Program-made: the position numbers and the translations under genes
Assembly: GCA_016788785.1 (NCBI GenBank)
Contig: JAEUSM010000007.1
Location: forward strand, 186,001 to 250,000
Reading direction: 5' to 3'
DNA from: Candidatus Kapaibacterium sp.
GTDB lineage: Bacteria > Bacteroidota > Ignavibacteria > Kapaibacteriales > JAEUSM01
DNA: 64,000 nucleotides
The notes under the pieces: model-generated
Seen by the model: the letters and a program-made list of their open reading frames with translations, nothing else
The model's database searches: none
Told to the model about the DNA's origin: nothing
Shown: piece after piece, positions 6,758 through 15,663 of the stretch
How positions within the stretch are numbered: the first letter of the stretch is position 1
Layout of the letters: each line of letters begins with the position of its first letter

Positions 6758-7414
6758 TTATTGAGCCGAAGAACTAAGAGCAACTAATTCTTCTGATTTG
6801 ACAAATTGCAAAATTGCTCCAACAGTAGCAATGGAAGCAGGAATATTCGAACCTTCCACTTTCAGCAAAAACCGATTAGCAATGAGTCCTTGAGCAATTC
6901 CATTTCTTTTGGTTTCATCGGATACCATACACCCTGGATGACCATCAAACGTAAATTTGTCTCTTGTTACTCCCTCGTTCAATTCAGCAGTAGAATTACA
7001 AAATTCTTTAAAGGTTGAAGGTGGTTCGTTGTTAGGAGAAATACCGAAATCTACTATGGAAATCATTGCAGAACCATTACCACTAAAGGTATATTCTTTT
7101 GACACAGTTACCACCTGCTGACCATTTTCTGTTGTAATTGTCATTGATGGTGGATAGGTTGTTGCATTTGGTATACTTTTCGGTAAATACTCACGAAGAA
7201 TTTCTGCTTGAATACGCCCCGGAACAGATCTTGATTGCACTTGCGTTACTTTTCCTTTATCAAATTCAAAGCTGGTTGTATCAACAACAACTTTTTTAGA
7301 CAAAGAATTTGTTGAGTCTTTTTCACTCGAGGTAGTCTTTTTATTAGAATCACAACCAGCAATAACTACAACTAACATGGCAAAAGTGCACAGAAAACAA
7401 AAGGATTTATTCAT
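6758..7414 (-). CDS. Lipoprotein of unknown function between transketolase halves
   Basis: A 218-residue predicted lipoprotein. A basic start and hydrophobic run lead to a lipobox VVIAGC (Cys21), then a Ser/Lys/Asp-rich linker of about 20 residues. The rest is a soluble domain with a likely beta-sheet pattern; I do not recognise the family. Its start is 6 bp after the transketolase N-subunit and its end 30 bp before the C-subunit, so all three share a transcript. Nothing in its sequence suggests carbohydrate metabolism; it is exported, whereas the enzyme is cytosolic, so the grouping is probably a chance insertion or a dosage link. Confidence 0.75.
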   Translation of the reverse strand: MNKSFCFLCTFAMLVVVIAGCDSNKKTTSSEKDSTNSLSKKVVVDTTSFEFDKGKVTQVQSRSVPGRIQAEILREYLPKSIPNATTYPPSMTITTENGQQVVTVSKEYTFSGNGSAMISIVDFGISPNNEPPSTFKEFCNSTAELNEGVTRDKFTFDGHPGCMVSDETKRNGIAQGLIANRFLLKVEGSNIPASIATVGAILQFVKSEELVALSSSAQ

Positions 7415-7420
7415 GCGAAA

Positions 7421-8302
7421 TTACAGAACTAATTCTTGTAATGCTGTAATTGCTTGCTCAACGTTAGGCGGATTACCGTGCCATTTGAAATTGTCTTCCA
7501 TAAATGAAACTCCTCGACCCATATATGTTTTTGCAACAATAGCAGTCGGTTTACCAGTTTTATTCTTTTGATTTGCTAAAAACTTATCAAACGCTGCATT
7601 AATTTCATCAAAATTATGACCGTCACAGACGATAGTATCAAATCCAAACGCTTGACATTTTTCAACAATAGGATATACATCCATAACTTCTGGAATTCTA
7701 CCATCAATTTGACAATCATTGTTATCGATAATCCAACAAAAATTGTCTAATTTGAAATGGTATGCCGACATTGCAGCTTCCCAAACAGATCCTTCTTGCA
7801 ATTCACCATCACCGGTAAGTGAATAAACGCGTTTATCGGTATTATCTAATAGTTTATCTGCCATAGCCATACCAACTGCAATAGAAATACCTTGTCCAAG
7901 AGAACCAGAGGAAGTTTCAATTCCTGGCAATCCCATATCACGACCTGGATGCCCCTGTAAACGCGTACCAAATTGACGAAGTGTACGTAGTTCCTCTTTC
8001 GGGAACATACCTGCATTTGCGAGAGTTGCATAAAGAACAGGAGCCATATGGCCTGCACTAAGAACAAAACGGTCGCGGCCTTCCCACCATGGTTCATTTT
8101 TTTTGTAACGCATATATCCCCCAAAATAGAGCGATGCAAAAATATCAGCAGAACCCAAAGGACCACCACTGTGGCCAGATTTTGCTAATACTAATGATTG
8201 AATAATATCGCGTCTAATTTCGTTGGCTATTTCTTGTAAATTTTCTGTCGATTGAGGTTTATTTTCGAAAGCTTTCTCACGAAATTCGATTGTTAATTCC
8301 AT
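7421..8302 (-). CDS. Transketolase, N-terminal subunit
   Basis: A 293-residue protein equal to the thiamine-diphosphate-binding domain of transketolase. GHSGGPLGSADIF near the N-terminus and the metal/diphosphate motif beginning SLTGDGELQEGSVWEA are clear. I chose the ATG at 8302. A longer in-frame TTG start at 8341 overlaps the -7 promoter box at 8339-8346 and so could not be in the mRNA. It pairs with the C-terminal subunit at 5717-6727 to form the active enzyme. Confidence 0.93.
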   Translation of the reverse strand: MELTIEFREKAFENKPQSTENLQEIANEIRRDIIQSLVLAKSGHSGGPLGSADIFASLYFGGYMRYKKNEPWWEGRDRFVLSAGHMAPVLYATLANAGMFPKEELRTLRQFGTRLQGHPGRDMGLPGIETSSGSLGQGISIAVGMAMADKLLDNTDKRVYSLTGDGELQEGSVWEAAMSAYHFKLDNFCWIIDNNDCQIDGRIPEVMDVYPIVEKCQAFGFDTIVCDGHNFDEINAAFDKFLANQKNKTGKPTAIVAKTYMGRGVSFMEDNFKWHGNPPNVEQAITALQELVL

Positions 8303-8338
8303 AGATGATATTGATAGGTTAATTGGTTCAATTTCTTG

Positions 8339-8346
8339 CAAAGATA
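8339..8346 (-). promoter_or_regulatory. -7 promoter box for the split transketolase operon
   Basis: The reverse strand reads TATCTTTG, an exact TAnnTTTG match, 36 bases upstream of the chosen ATG. No TTG is present at the usual -33 distance. Confidence 0.5.
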
Positions 8347-8382
8347 CGAAAAATAGTATAATTTATTTCGCATATTGCGAAT

Positions 8383-8418
8383 AAAAAAAAATGCCACGAC
8401 TTCAAGAGAGTCGTGGCA
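8383..8418 (-). terminator. Intrinsic terminator after rplT
   Basis: On the reverse strand TGCCACGACT (8418-8409) pairs perfectly with AGTCGTGGCA (8401-8392) around a 7-base loop, followed by eight or nine T residues. It closes the infC-rpmI-rplT transcript. Confidence 0.93.
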
Positions 8419-8445
8419 AGGACATAGGCAATAGTTCGGTTACCC

Positions 8446-8793
8446 TTATGCAATTGCTTGTTGTACGATAGTAGCAAAAATCGATGGTTGGTTCATTGCA
8501 AGATCTGCAAGGACTTTACGATTGATTGTTATATTTTTTTTGTTTAAAGCATCAATCAAGCGAGAATACGTAGTTCCATTAATACGAGCTGCCGCATTGA
8601 TACGAATTATCCATAAAGCACGGAAGTTACGTTTTTTCGTACGACGATCTCTGTATGCATGAGAAAGACCTTTCTCAACGTGATTTTTAGCAATAGTCCA
8701 AACATTATGTCGCGATCCCCAATATCCTTTTGCTAATTTAAGGACTTTTTTTCTACGAGCTCGCGAAGCTACTTTAGGCACTGAACGTGGCAT
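8446..8793 (-). CDS. rplT: Ribosomal protein bL20
   Basis: A 115-residue bL20, standard length and very basic, starting [26 protein letters not shown]. It binds 23S rRNA early in large-subunit assembly. A GGAG ribosome-binding site lies before the ATG. It is last in the conserved infC-rpmI-rplT order, with a 105-bp gap after rpmI and an intrinsic terminator downstream. In other bacteria bL20 represses this operon through an mRNA structure; I did not identify one here. Confidence 0.97.
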   Translation of the reverse strand: MPRSVPKVASRARRKKVLKLAKGYWGSRHNVWTIAKNHVEKGLSHAYRDRRTKKRNFRALWIIRINAAARINGTTYSRLIDALNKKNITINRKVLADLAMNQPSIFATIVQQAIA

Positions 8794-8898
8794 GGTTTCT
8801 CCAAATAAAGAAAATTGTTTAAAAACAGTAAGGAGAGTTTCGCTTACCCTTACTTGTTACTTATAATACATCGAAAACTTATTGATTTCAATAAGGTG

Positions 8899-9096
8899 TT
8901 ACGCCATACAAAGCAAGTGCTTGATGCGTGGTAAATCTGAGGCATGAACTAATGAGTCCTGACGAAGATTACGTTTACGTTTTCTGTTCTTTGACGTCAA
9001 AATGTGATTACGAAATGCTTTTTCGTAACGAACTTGACCAGTCGCTGTAACACGAAAGCGTTTTTTAGCGGAGCTAACGGTTTTCATTTTAGGCAT
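8899..9096 (-). CDS. rpmI: Ribosomal protein bL35
   Basis: A 65-residue bL35 of standard length, starting MPKMKTVSSAKKRFRVTATG, with the KNRKRKRNLR basic segment that contacts 23S rRNA. It lies between infC and rplT in the conserved order, 40 bp after infC. Confidence 0.96.
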   Translation of the reverse strand: MPKMKTVSSAKKRFRVTATGQVRYEKAFRNHILTSKNRKRKRNLRQDSLVHASDLPRIKHLLCMA

Positions 9097-9136
9097 ACAA
9101 TGATTCTTTCGTTATATATGGTTAAAAAATAGTAAA

Positions 9137-9784
9137 TTACTCTTGTGTTTTTGGTTTTTCTTTTGGTTTTGAAGCATCTTTTTCTTTTTCTTTTTTCCCA
9201 GATTTTTCTGGAGATAATAATACAGATAAAGAACGACCCTCAGCATGAATTGGCTGATCAACCTTGGAAACATCTTTTAATGCCTCTACAAATTCTTCCA
9301 TAAGTTTCATACCGATAGATTGATGCACAATTTCTCTACCACGAAACAACAATGAAGCTTTCACTTTGTGACCTTCTAAAAGAAATTCTCTTGCATGACG
9401 AGTTTTGAATTCAAAATCGTGCGAATCAGTACCAGCTTTGAAACGAATTTCTTTTAGTTGGTGATTATGTTGAGATTTTCTTTGAATTTTGTCACGTTTT
9501 TGTTGCTCGTAGACGAATTTACCATAGTCAATAATTTTGCATACTGGCGGAGTCGCTTGTGGTGCAATTTCAACTAAATCTAATTCCTGAGAATACGCTA
9601 AATCTAAGGCTTCTTTTGTTAGTTTTACACCTAACATTTTACCCTGACTGTCAACAACACGTACTTCACGTGCTGTTATTTGTTCATTGATACGAGTTTT
9701 GTTTTTACCAGAACCTCCGCCATCGCGTGGTTGGAAACGATTGCCAAATGGTTGTGATTGTTCAGAGCTGGACACTTTACTCAA
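9137..9784 (-). CDS. infC: Translation initiation factor IF-3, TTG start
   Basis: A 215-residue IF-3. After a Ser/Gly-rich N-terminal extension the N-domain starts at INEQITAREVRVVD, and the C-domain includes KEIRFKAGTDSHDFEFKTRHAREFL. A Lys/Glu/Pro-rich tail extends the C-terminus. IF-3 keeps ribosomal subunits apart and rejects non-AUG starts. The gene itself begins with TTG at 9784: a strong AAGGA site lies 5 bases upstream and no ATG precedes the conserved N-domain. An in-frame ATT five codons further upstream is possible but has no Shine-Dalgarno sequence. A rare start codon fits the autoregulation known from E. coli infC. Confidence 0.93.
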   Translation of the reverse strand: MSKVSSSEQSQPFGNRFQPRDGGGSGKNKTRINEQITAREVRVVDSQGKMLGVKLTKEALDLAYSQELDLVEIAPQATPPVCKIIDYGKFVYEQQKRDKIQRKSQHNHQLKEIRFKAGTDSHDFEFKTRHAREFLLEGHKVKASLLFRGREIVHQSIGMKLMEEFVEALKDVSKVDQPIHAEGRSLSVLLSPEKSGKKEKEKDASKPKEKPKTQE

Positions 9785-9887
9785 GAAATTCCTTAGAATT
9801 AATTTTGAAAACTTTTATGGAAACTACTAATATACGGCTTATTCGTCTATAAACCAAAATATTATCGCAAAAAACAAAAAATATTTG

Positions 9888-9895
9888 TACTTTTG
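9888..9895 (+). promoter_or_regulatory. -7 promoter box for lysS
   Basis: TACTTTTG matches TAnnTTTG, 36 bases upstream of the lysS ATG. The upstream -33 region is A-rich with no clear TTG. Confidence 0.5.
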
Positions 9896-9931
9896 TATTG
9901 GTTTTTTCCTATTTTAACTTACTTTAACGCA

Positions 9932-11440
9932 ATGAACACCCATTCATACAACGAGCAAGAACTTCATAGAATTGAAGAACTTTCATCACTTCGAGAGCTA
10001 AATATTAATCCGTATCCTCATACTTTTGACCGAACACATTCCTCGAAAGATATACTTGTAACTTTTTCTGACGAAAACCCTGAGGTACTTTCTTCTGTTT
10101 CCGTTGCTGGAAGAATTATGGCAATCCGTACAATGGGCAAGGCAAGTTTTTGGCATATCCTTGACCAAGATGGTCGTATTCAAATCTATTTGAAAAAAGA
10201 TGATTTGCCAGATATGTATGAGCATTTAAAATTGTTTGATATTGGTGACATTATTGGTGTTGAAGGGTATGTGTTTCGAACAAAAGTTGGGGAAGTTTCC
10301 ATTCATGTACGTACAATCACCTTACTGTCTAAATCAATTCGAATGCTTCCTATCGCAAAAGAAGAAATCACAGAAACTGGTGAAAAAATTGTTCATGATG
10401 CGTTCAAAGATAAAGAGTCCCGCTACAGAAGACGCTATATAGATTTAATTGTCAATAATGATATTAGAACTACTTTCATCAAACGTTCGAAAATCATTAC
10501 TGCTATGAGAAGGTATTTTGATGAACGGAATTGGTTGGAAGTAGAAACCCCTATTTTACAACCAATGTATGGAGGTGCTTCAGCACGTCCATTTGTTACC
10601 CATCATAACACATTAGATGTAGATTTATACTTGCGAATAGCTGATGAGCTGTATTTGAAACGCCTCTTGGTAGGTGGTTTTGAGGGTGTGTATGAAATTT
10701 CCAAAAACTTCAGAAATGAGGGAATGGACAAATCACACAATCCTGAATACACTGCTATGGAAATATATGTGGCGTACAAGGATTACCATTGGATGATGGA
10801 GATGACGGAAGATTGTTTGAATACTATTGCCAAATCCGTCAATAGAAGCGAAACCGTAATCTATGACGGCAAAGAAATTTCTTTCGCTTTACCATTTGCT
10901 CGTAAAAAAATGTCCGAATTGTTTGTTGAAACGATTGGCGTTAATCCTTTTGGATTTGACAGAGCCGCTTTAAAAGAATTAGCTCAAAAACATTCCGTTG
11001 CAATTGATCCAGCAGCGAATGAAATTAAAATTTTAGATGAAATGTTCTCAGAATTAATTCAACCAAAACTCATTCAACCAACCTTTGTGTATGACTATCC
11101 ATTGGAGATGTCGCCCTTAGCGAAATCTCACAGAACCGAACAAGGTGTCGTTGAACGATTTGAACTATTCATCAATGGTGGTGAAGTCGCTAATGCGTTT
11201 TCGGAACTCAACGATCCTTTTGACCAAAGACAACGTCTCGAACAACAAGCTCGTTTGAAAACCGAAGGTGATGATGAAGCAATGGTTGTTGATGAAGACT
11301 TCTTATTCTCTTTAGAAATCGGTATGCCCCCTGCTGCTGGATTGGGAATTGGTATTGACCGTTTAGTGATGATTCTCACTGGAGAAACATCCATAAGAGA
11401 TGTGTTGTTCTTCCCTCAAATGAGACCTGAAGTCTCATAA
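9932..11440 (+). CDS. lysS: Lysyl-tRNA synthetase, class II
   Basis: A 502-residue class II LysRS. The N-terminal OB-fold (about residues 50-150) contains [16 protein letters not shown]. The catalytic domain has motif 2 at [21 protein letters not shown] and motif 3 at [13 protein letters not shown]. It charges tRNA-Lys. The ATG at 9932 is used; an in-frame TTG at 9893 lies inside the promoter box. Its 3' end overlaps the convergent glycosyltransferase gene by 25 bp. Confidence 0.97.
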   Translation: MNTHSYNEQELHRIEELSSLRELNINPYPHTFDRTHSSKDILVTFSDENPEVLSSVSVAGRIMAIRTMGKASFWHILDQDGRIQIYLKKDDLPDMYEHLKLFDIGDIIGVEGYVFRTKVGEVSIHVRTITLLSKSIRMLPIAKEEITETGEKIVHDAFKDKESRYRRRYIDLIVNNDIRTTFIKRSKIITAMRRYFDERNWLEVETPILQPMYGGASARPFVTHHNTLDVDLYLRIADELYLKRLLVGGFEGVYEISKNFRNEGMDKSHNPEYTAMEIYVAYKDYHWMMEMTEDCLNTIAKSVNRSETVIYDGKEISFALPFARKKMSELFVETIGVNPFGFDRAALKELAQKHSVAIDPAANEIKILDEMFSELIQPKLIQPTFVYDYPLEMSPLAKSHRTEQGVVERFELFINGGEVANAFSELNDPFDQRQRLEQQARLKTEGDDEAMVVDEDFLFSLEIGMPPAAGLGIGIDRLVMILTGETSIRDVLFFPQMRPEVS

Positions 11441-12435
11441 ATGGTAATGAGTTGTTTCGCAACATCATCCCACGAAATCAACCACTCGGGTTTTGTTTTT
11501 GAGTAGTATTTTTCGGGATTGTGAAACACTTCTAAACACGTAGAACGAATAGACTGTAAGCTTTTGGGGTTGCAATACGTTGCAAAATCCCCAAAAGCTT
11601 CTTTCATTACTGCGGTATTGCTCATCACAATTGGTTTACCTGCAGCATACGCTTCCACACTGACTAGTCCATGCCCTTCGGAAAACGATGGGAGAATGTG
11701 CATTTTTGCAGCCGCAAATGCTGAAGTTAACATTTCCGAATCATACGGAATAAAACGAATCCAATGGAAATGATGATGCTTATCTACTAATTCTTGCACT
11801 GCATTTGTATAAGAAGGGTCTTTATCGTCAGGTGCACCCAAAAGAACAATAGGTACATTTGGTTCATTTTCAAATGCTCGAAGTAGTGAGAGTTGATTTT
11901 TGCGTAACTCAATCTTTCCAACACAAAAAATAAAATCTTTCAGTCCATATTCTTTCACAAACAAATCTGGTTTTGCATCATAAAATCGAGCATCTGTCCC
12001 ATTGAATACTAAATCAATTTTTTCATACGGCACAGAATAAAACTCGTGCAAATATTTACATTCCTCTTTGGTAATTGCAATCACACGCTTAGGAATCGTA
12101 AAAAGATTTTTTCGAATTGTATTCGTGAATTTATTCGTAAAAAGTGGACTCAAGAGGTTTTGTGCTTTGTAAACAATCGATGGATATGTTTTCAAAAAAA
12201 TTGCTGACAAAATGATGTTACATTGTTTGACCTGCATTCGTTGGATAGTTTCAAACAAATTGAATCCACTTCCAAAAACATGAACATTTTTCGATGGTAG
12301 TGATTTTGCCCAATAGTCCAAAAATTCAACCTTGACACCTTGTCGTTCTAATGCAGCTGCAGTATTAAGGATTTGTACTTCTAAGCCACCAAATCCCAAA
12401 GAAAATGGGCTTTGAGAATAAAATGTTATGGTCAT
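11416..12435 (-). CDS. GT4-type glycosyltransferase
   Basis: A 339-residue family-4 glycosyltransferase with the GT-B fold. The N-terminal half includes the glycine-rich GFGGLEVQ acceptor-side loop, and the C-terminal half has [11 protein letters not shown] and the donor-binding E-x7-E motif in [17 protein letters not shown]. It likely adds a nucleotide-activated sugar to a lipid or surface glycan at the cytoplasmic face; donor and acceptor cannot be read. Its ATG overlaps the rarA stop by four bases (ATGA), so it is the last gene of the mutase-SDR-aminotransferase-rarA run. It converges on lysS with a 25-bp overlap. Confidence 0.9.
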   Translation of the reverse strand: MTITFYSQSPFSLGFGGLEVQILNTAAALERQGVKVEFLDYWAKSLPSKNVHVFGSGFNLFETIQRMQVKQCNIILSAIFLKTYPSIVYKAQNLLSPLFTNKFTNTIRKNLFTIPKRVIAITKEECKYLHEFYSVPYEKIDLVFNGTDARFYDAKPDLFVKEYGLKDFIFCVGKIELRKNQLSLLRAFENEPNVPIVLLGAPDDKDPSYTNAVQELVDKHHHFHWIRFIPYDSEMLTSAFAAAKMHILPSFSEGHGLVSVEAYAAGKPIVMSNTAVMKEAFGDFATYCNPKSLQSIRSTCLEVFHNPEKYYSKTKPEWLISWDDVAKQLITIYETSGLI

Positions 12436-13757
12436 TGTTCTTTGTTATTGTTGTATCGATTAGGCCAGAAAGAATGTAATCGTTTCTGAATTTCTTCTTC
12501 TTGACCTTGTTGAGTTGGATTGTAGAATGCTATTGGATCTACATTCATTGGAAAGTAATGAGCAGTTACAAAATGTTGTGTAAAATCATGTGGATAAAGA
12601 TAACCACTTCCATATCCTTCTTGTTTCATCAAGGAAGTAGGAGCATTCCGTAAATGTAAGGGCACACTACAATCAATTCCTTGCTCAATACATTTAATTG
12701 CTTCGTTGATTGCCTTATAAGAAGCATTTGATTTTATCGATGATGCTAAATAGGTCACTCCTTGAGCGAGTGTAATACGTGCTTCTGGCATTCCCAATAC
12801 TGCAACAGCTTGGAATACTGATAAGGCTACTTGCAAAGCTTGCGGATTTGCATTACCGATGTCTTCACTGGCAAAAATGAGCATTCTACGAGCAATAAAC
12901 TTTGGGTCTTCTCCAGAAACTATCATTTTTGCCAGCCAAAAGAGCGAAGCATCTGGGTCAGAACCTCGCATTGATTTGATAAATGCAGAAATGGTGTCAT
13001 AATGGGACTCACCTGATTTATCATATTGCACAACCTTCTTTTGAACTATTCGCTCCAAATCAACAGTTCGAATGACAACTTCATCACCTTTCAAAAAGGT
13101 AAGTCCATTTTCTATTATATTCAACAGCGTTCGAGCATCTGAGGAACTTAAGCGAAACAATGTATCTTCATCTTCAATGTGAACAGTTGTATTGTTACGA
13201 TTTTTGTAATGCAAAATTGCTCTTTGTAACACCTTTCGCAAATCTTCTGTTTGAAGAGGTTGCAAATGGTACACTTGACATCGTGAAAGTAATGCAGCAT
13301 TGACCTCAAATGACGGATTTTCTGTGGTAGCACCAATCAATGTAATAGAACCACTTTCGACACTATGTAACAATGCATCTTGTTGGGATTTGCTATACCG
13401 ATGAATCTCATCAATAAACAGAATTAACTTTCTCCCATTACGTTGTAATCGCTCACCAATTTGTATAACATCTCGAAGTTCTTTCACACCTGATTCTACC
13501 GCAGATAGTCGTTTGAAGTCTGCTTTTATCGAAGTTGCTACGACAGATGCAATAGTTGTTTTTCCTGTGCCAGGTGGTCCCCACAAAATAAGTGATGGTA
13601 ATCTTCCAAGAGCTAAATATCGACGCAATGGTCCATCCTCACCAATAAGATGTTCTTGTCCGACTACTTCATCTAAGCTTTTTGGACGAAGTAATTCAGC
13701 CAATGGAGAATTGGGATTTTGTTTATGTTCTACTGATTGTTCAAACAATGAATCCAT
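12432..13757 (-). CDS. rarA: Replication-associated recombination protein A (AAA+ ATPase)
   Basis: A 441-residue RarA/MgsA/WRNIP1-family clamp-loader-like ATPase. Walker A is GPPGTGKTT (about residue 60), Walker B is [11 protein letters not shown], and the sensor segment is [14 protein letters not shown]. The C-terminal tetramerisation region includes [16 protein letters not shown] and [12 protein letters not shown]. It acts at stalled forks and single-strand/double-strand junctions. Four bases separate it from the aminotransferase gene upstream, so it is embedded in an apparently unrelated metabolic operon. Confidence 0.96.
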   Translation of the reverse strand: MDSLFEQSVEHKQNPNSPLAELLRPKSLDEVVGQEHLIGEDGPLRRYLALGRLPSLILWGPPGTGKTTIASVVATSIKADFKRLSAVESGVKELRDVIQIGERLQRNGRKLILFIDEIHRYSKSQQDALLHSVESGSITLIGATTENPSFEVNAALLSRCQVYHLQPLQTEDLRKVLQRAILHYKNRNNTTVHIEDEDTLFRLSSSDARTLLNIIENGLTFLKGDEVVIRTVDLERIVQKKVVQYDKSGESHYDTISAFIKSMRGSDPDASLFWLAKMIVSGEDPKFIARRMLIFASEDIGNANPQALQVALSVFQAVAVLGMPEARITLAQGVTYLASSIKSNASYKAINEAIKCIEQGIDCSVPLHLRNAPTSLMKQEGYGSGYLYPHDFTQHFVTAHYFPMNVDPIAFYNPTQQGQEEEIQKRLHSFWPNRYNNNKEQ

Positions 13758-13761
13758 TTAC

Positions 13762-14955
13762 TTACCGAATTGGTTTTGAGGTGAGATTTTGTTGTGCAAG
13801 GTTTGTAATCGCATTTTGTAAGGTTTCGTCTTTTTTTGAAAAACAGAATCGAACTGCATTGGGTAAGGAAACATTCTTACTATAGAAAGGCTCCAAAGGA
13901 ATCGTTGCAACCATATTTTCCTCCAAAAGGAATTGACAATATTCCCTTGAAGTTCCTGAAAACACTTTCGAAAAATTTGCAACAACGAAGTAACCACCTT
14001 TTGGAATATACGGTATTAGACCAATCGATTCTATAGTTGTTATCAATTTGTCTCTTTTTACCATTAAGGTATTTGCATATTCACGAATATACATTGGATT
14101 TTCAGTTATAAAAGAAAGTGCTTTTGCTGCAGCAATTTGCATAGGTGTTGAAACAGAAAACACTATAAATTGGTGTACTGCTCGAATGGCTGAGGTAACC
14201 GTTTCATTTGCCAATACCCAGCCAATTTTCCAACCAGTAACGGAAAATGTTTTCCCAAGACTACTAATACGAATAACCAAATCCTTCACTTCGGGCTCAT
14301 CAAAAAGCATTGGTATAGGAGTGTGGTTGCAATCATATGTCAGATGTTCATACACTTCATCACAAACGATGTACAGATTGTGAGACCGTGCTGTAGTTAC
14401 AATCCACGAAAGTTCTTCTTTAGAAAATACTTTTCCTGTAGGGTTATGTGGATTGGTAAAAAGAATAGCCTTTGTTTTGGTAGTGACTAAAGATTGAAGT
14501 AACCTACCATCCAATTCATACGTATCATTTACCAATTTGCAGGGAACGTACACTCCACCAGCAAAGGTAATACAAGGTGAATATGAATCGTAAGATGGTT
14601 CGATAACTATCACTTCATCGCCATCATTGAGAATGGCTTGAAATGTTGTCCAAAGTGCTTCAGTTGCACCTGAAGTAACAGTGATATTAGTATTTGGTTT
14701 ATAGAACAAACCATAGAACTTTTGCTCATGTTCAGCAATTGCAGAACGTAAAAAAGCAGTTCCTTGTGAAGGTGCATATTGGTTGTGTCCGGTAGTAATA
14801 GCCTCAATAGCAGCCTGTTTGATAAAGTCATCACAGTCGTAATCTGGAAAACCCTGACCCAAATTCACCGCTCCCAATTCATTCGCTTTAGCACTAATAA
14901 CAGAGAATATTGATGGTTGAATTGAAGCTATTTTGTTCGATAATACTTTAGCCAT
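13762..14955 (-). CDS. PLP-dependent aminotransferase, class I/II (YbdL/kynurenine aminotransferase-like)
   Basis: A 397-residue fold-type I aminotransferase. NLGQGFPDYDCDDFI near residue 32 is typical of the methionine/kynurenine aminotransferase branch. NPHNPTGK and the DEVYEHL segment precede the Schiff-base lysine in SSLGKTFSVTGWKIGW. Likely substrates are methionine, glutamine, kynurenine or aromatic amino acids with 2-oxo acid partners; specificity is not readable. Its ATG overlaps the SDR gene's end by 8 bp, which indicates co-translation. Confidence 0.92.
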   Translation of the reverse strand: MAKVLSNKIASIQPSIFSVISAKANELGAVNLGQGFPDYDCDDFIKQAAIEAITTGHNQYAPSQGTAFLRSAIAEHEQKFYGLFYKPNTNITVTSGATEALWTTFQAILNDGDEVIVIEPSYDSYSPCITFAGGVYVPCKLVNDTYELDGRLLQSLVTTKTKAILFTNPHNPTGKVFSKEELSWIVTTARSHNLYIVCDEVYEHLTYDCNHTPIPMLFDEPEVKDLVIRISSLGKTFSVTGWKIGWVLANETVTSAIRAVHQFIVFSVSTPMQIAAAKALSFITENPMYIREYANTLMVKRDKLITTIESIGLIPYIPKGGYFVVANFSKVFSGTSREYCQFLLEENMVATIPLEPFYSKNVSLPNAVRFCFSKKDETLQNAITNLAQQNLTSKPIR

Positions 14956-15652
14956 TTGGATTCGTCGCCCAAACAGATAATTCTGGAATAAATCCTCGGT
15001 CGTCCATTTCTAAGACAGATTTGATGGCATAGGCAATTTCCATAGAAGTGAGTTTTTTCGGATGGAGATCTCGTTCAGTGCGAGATTCGGAACCAAATGC
15101 AGTAGGAACTTCACTTGGATTAATCTGAATAACGCGAATATTATAGCTGCGTAACTCTGCTCTCCAGCATTCGGTCATTGACCGTAAAGCAAATTTGGAT
15201 GCAGAATAAATAGAGCCGCTTTTGAAGCCACTCAATGCAGCAGTAGAACCTATGTTAATAATCGTTCCCGATTGTTGAGGTATCATTATCTTTGCAGCTT
15301 CTTGACCCATCAATGCAGCACCAAATACATTCACACGAAACACTTCTTCGAAATCTTCGAGGGTATAATCTGTTATCGTTTTAAATTTGCCGATACCTGC
15401 ATTATTCACCAATACGTCTAAGCCACCCAATTTTGAATGAACTTCTTGCATTGTTTTGGCAATATCATTGGGATTTGAGACATCTGCTACACAGAAATGG
15501 ACACCCAATTGTTGTGCAACAGAAGCAGTTTTTTGTGCATCTCTTCCGGTGATGAGTACATTCGCACCAGATTCTTTCAATAACTGAGCAGTTGCTTTTC
15601 CAAGCCCAGAAGAACCACCAGTTACGAGTATTTTAGCGTTTAATAGATTCAT
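14948..15652 (-). CDS. Short-chain dehydrogenase/reductase
   Basis: A 234-residue classical SDR. The nucleotide motif is TGGSSGLGKAT at the N-terminus, NNAG lies near residue 86, the catalytic serine is in NIGSTAALSG, and the Tyr-x3-Lys pair is in YSASK. It reduces or oxidises a carbonyl/hydroxyl with NAD(P); the closest general type is the 3-oxoacyl reductase group. It lies 11 bp after the acyl-CoA mutase gene and overlaps the aminotransferase gene, so it may work on acyl intermediates, but that is inference. Confidence 0.9.
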   Translation of the reverse strand: MNLLNAKILVTGGSSGLGKATAQLLKESGANVLITGRDAQKTASVAQQLGVHFCVADVSNPNDIAKTMQEVHSKLGGLDVLVNNAGIGKFKTITDYTLEDFEEVFRVNVFGAALMGQEAAKIMIPQQSGTIINIGSTAALSGFKSGSIYSASKFALRSMTECWRAELRSYNIRVIQINPSEVPTAFGSESRTERDLHPKKLTSMEIAYAIKSVLEMDDRGFIPELSVWATNPNG

Positions 15653-15663
15653 TTTTTTTAAGA

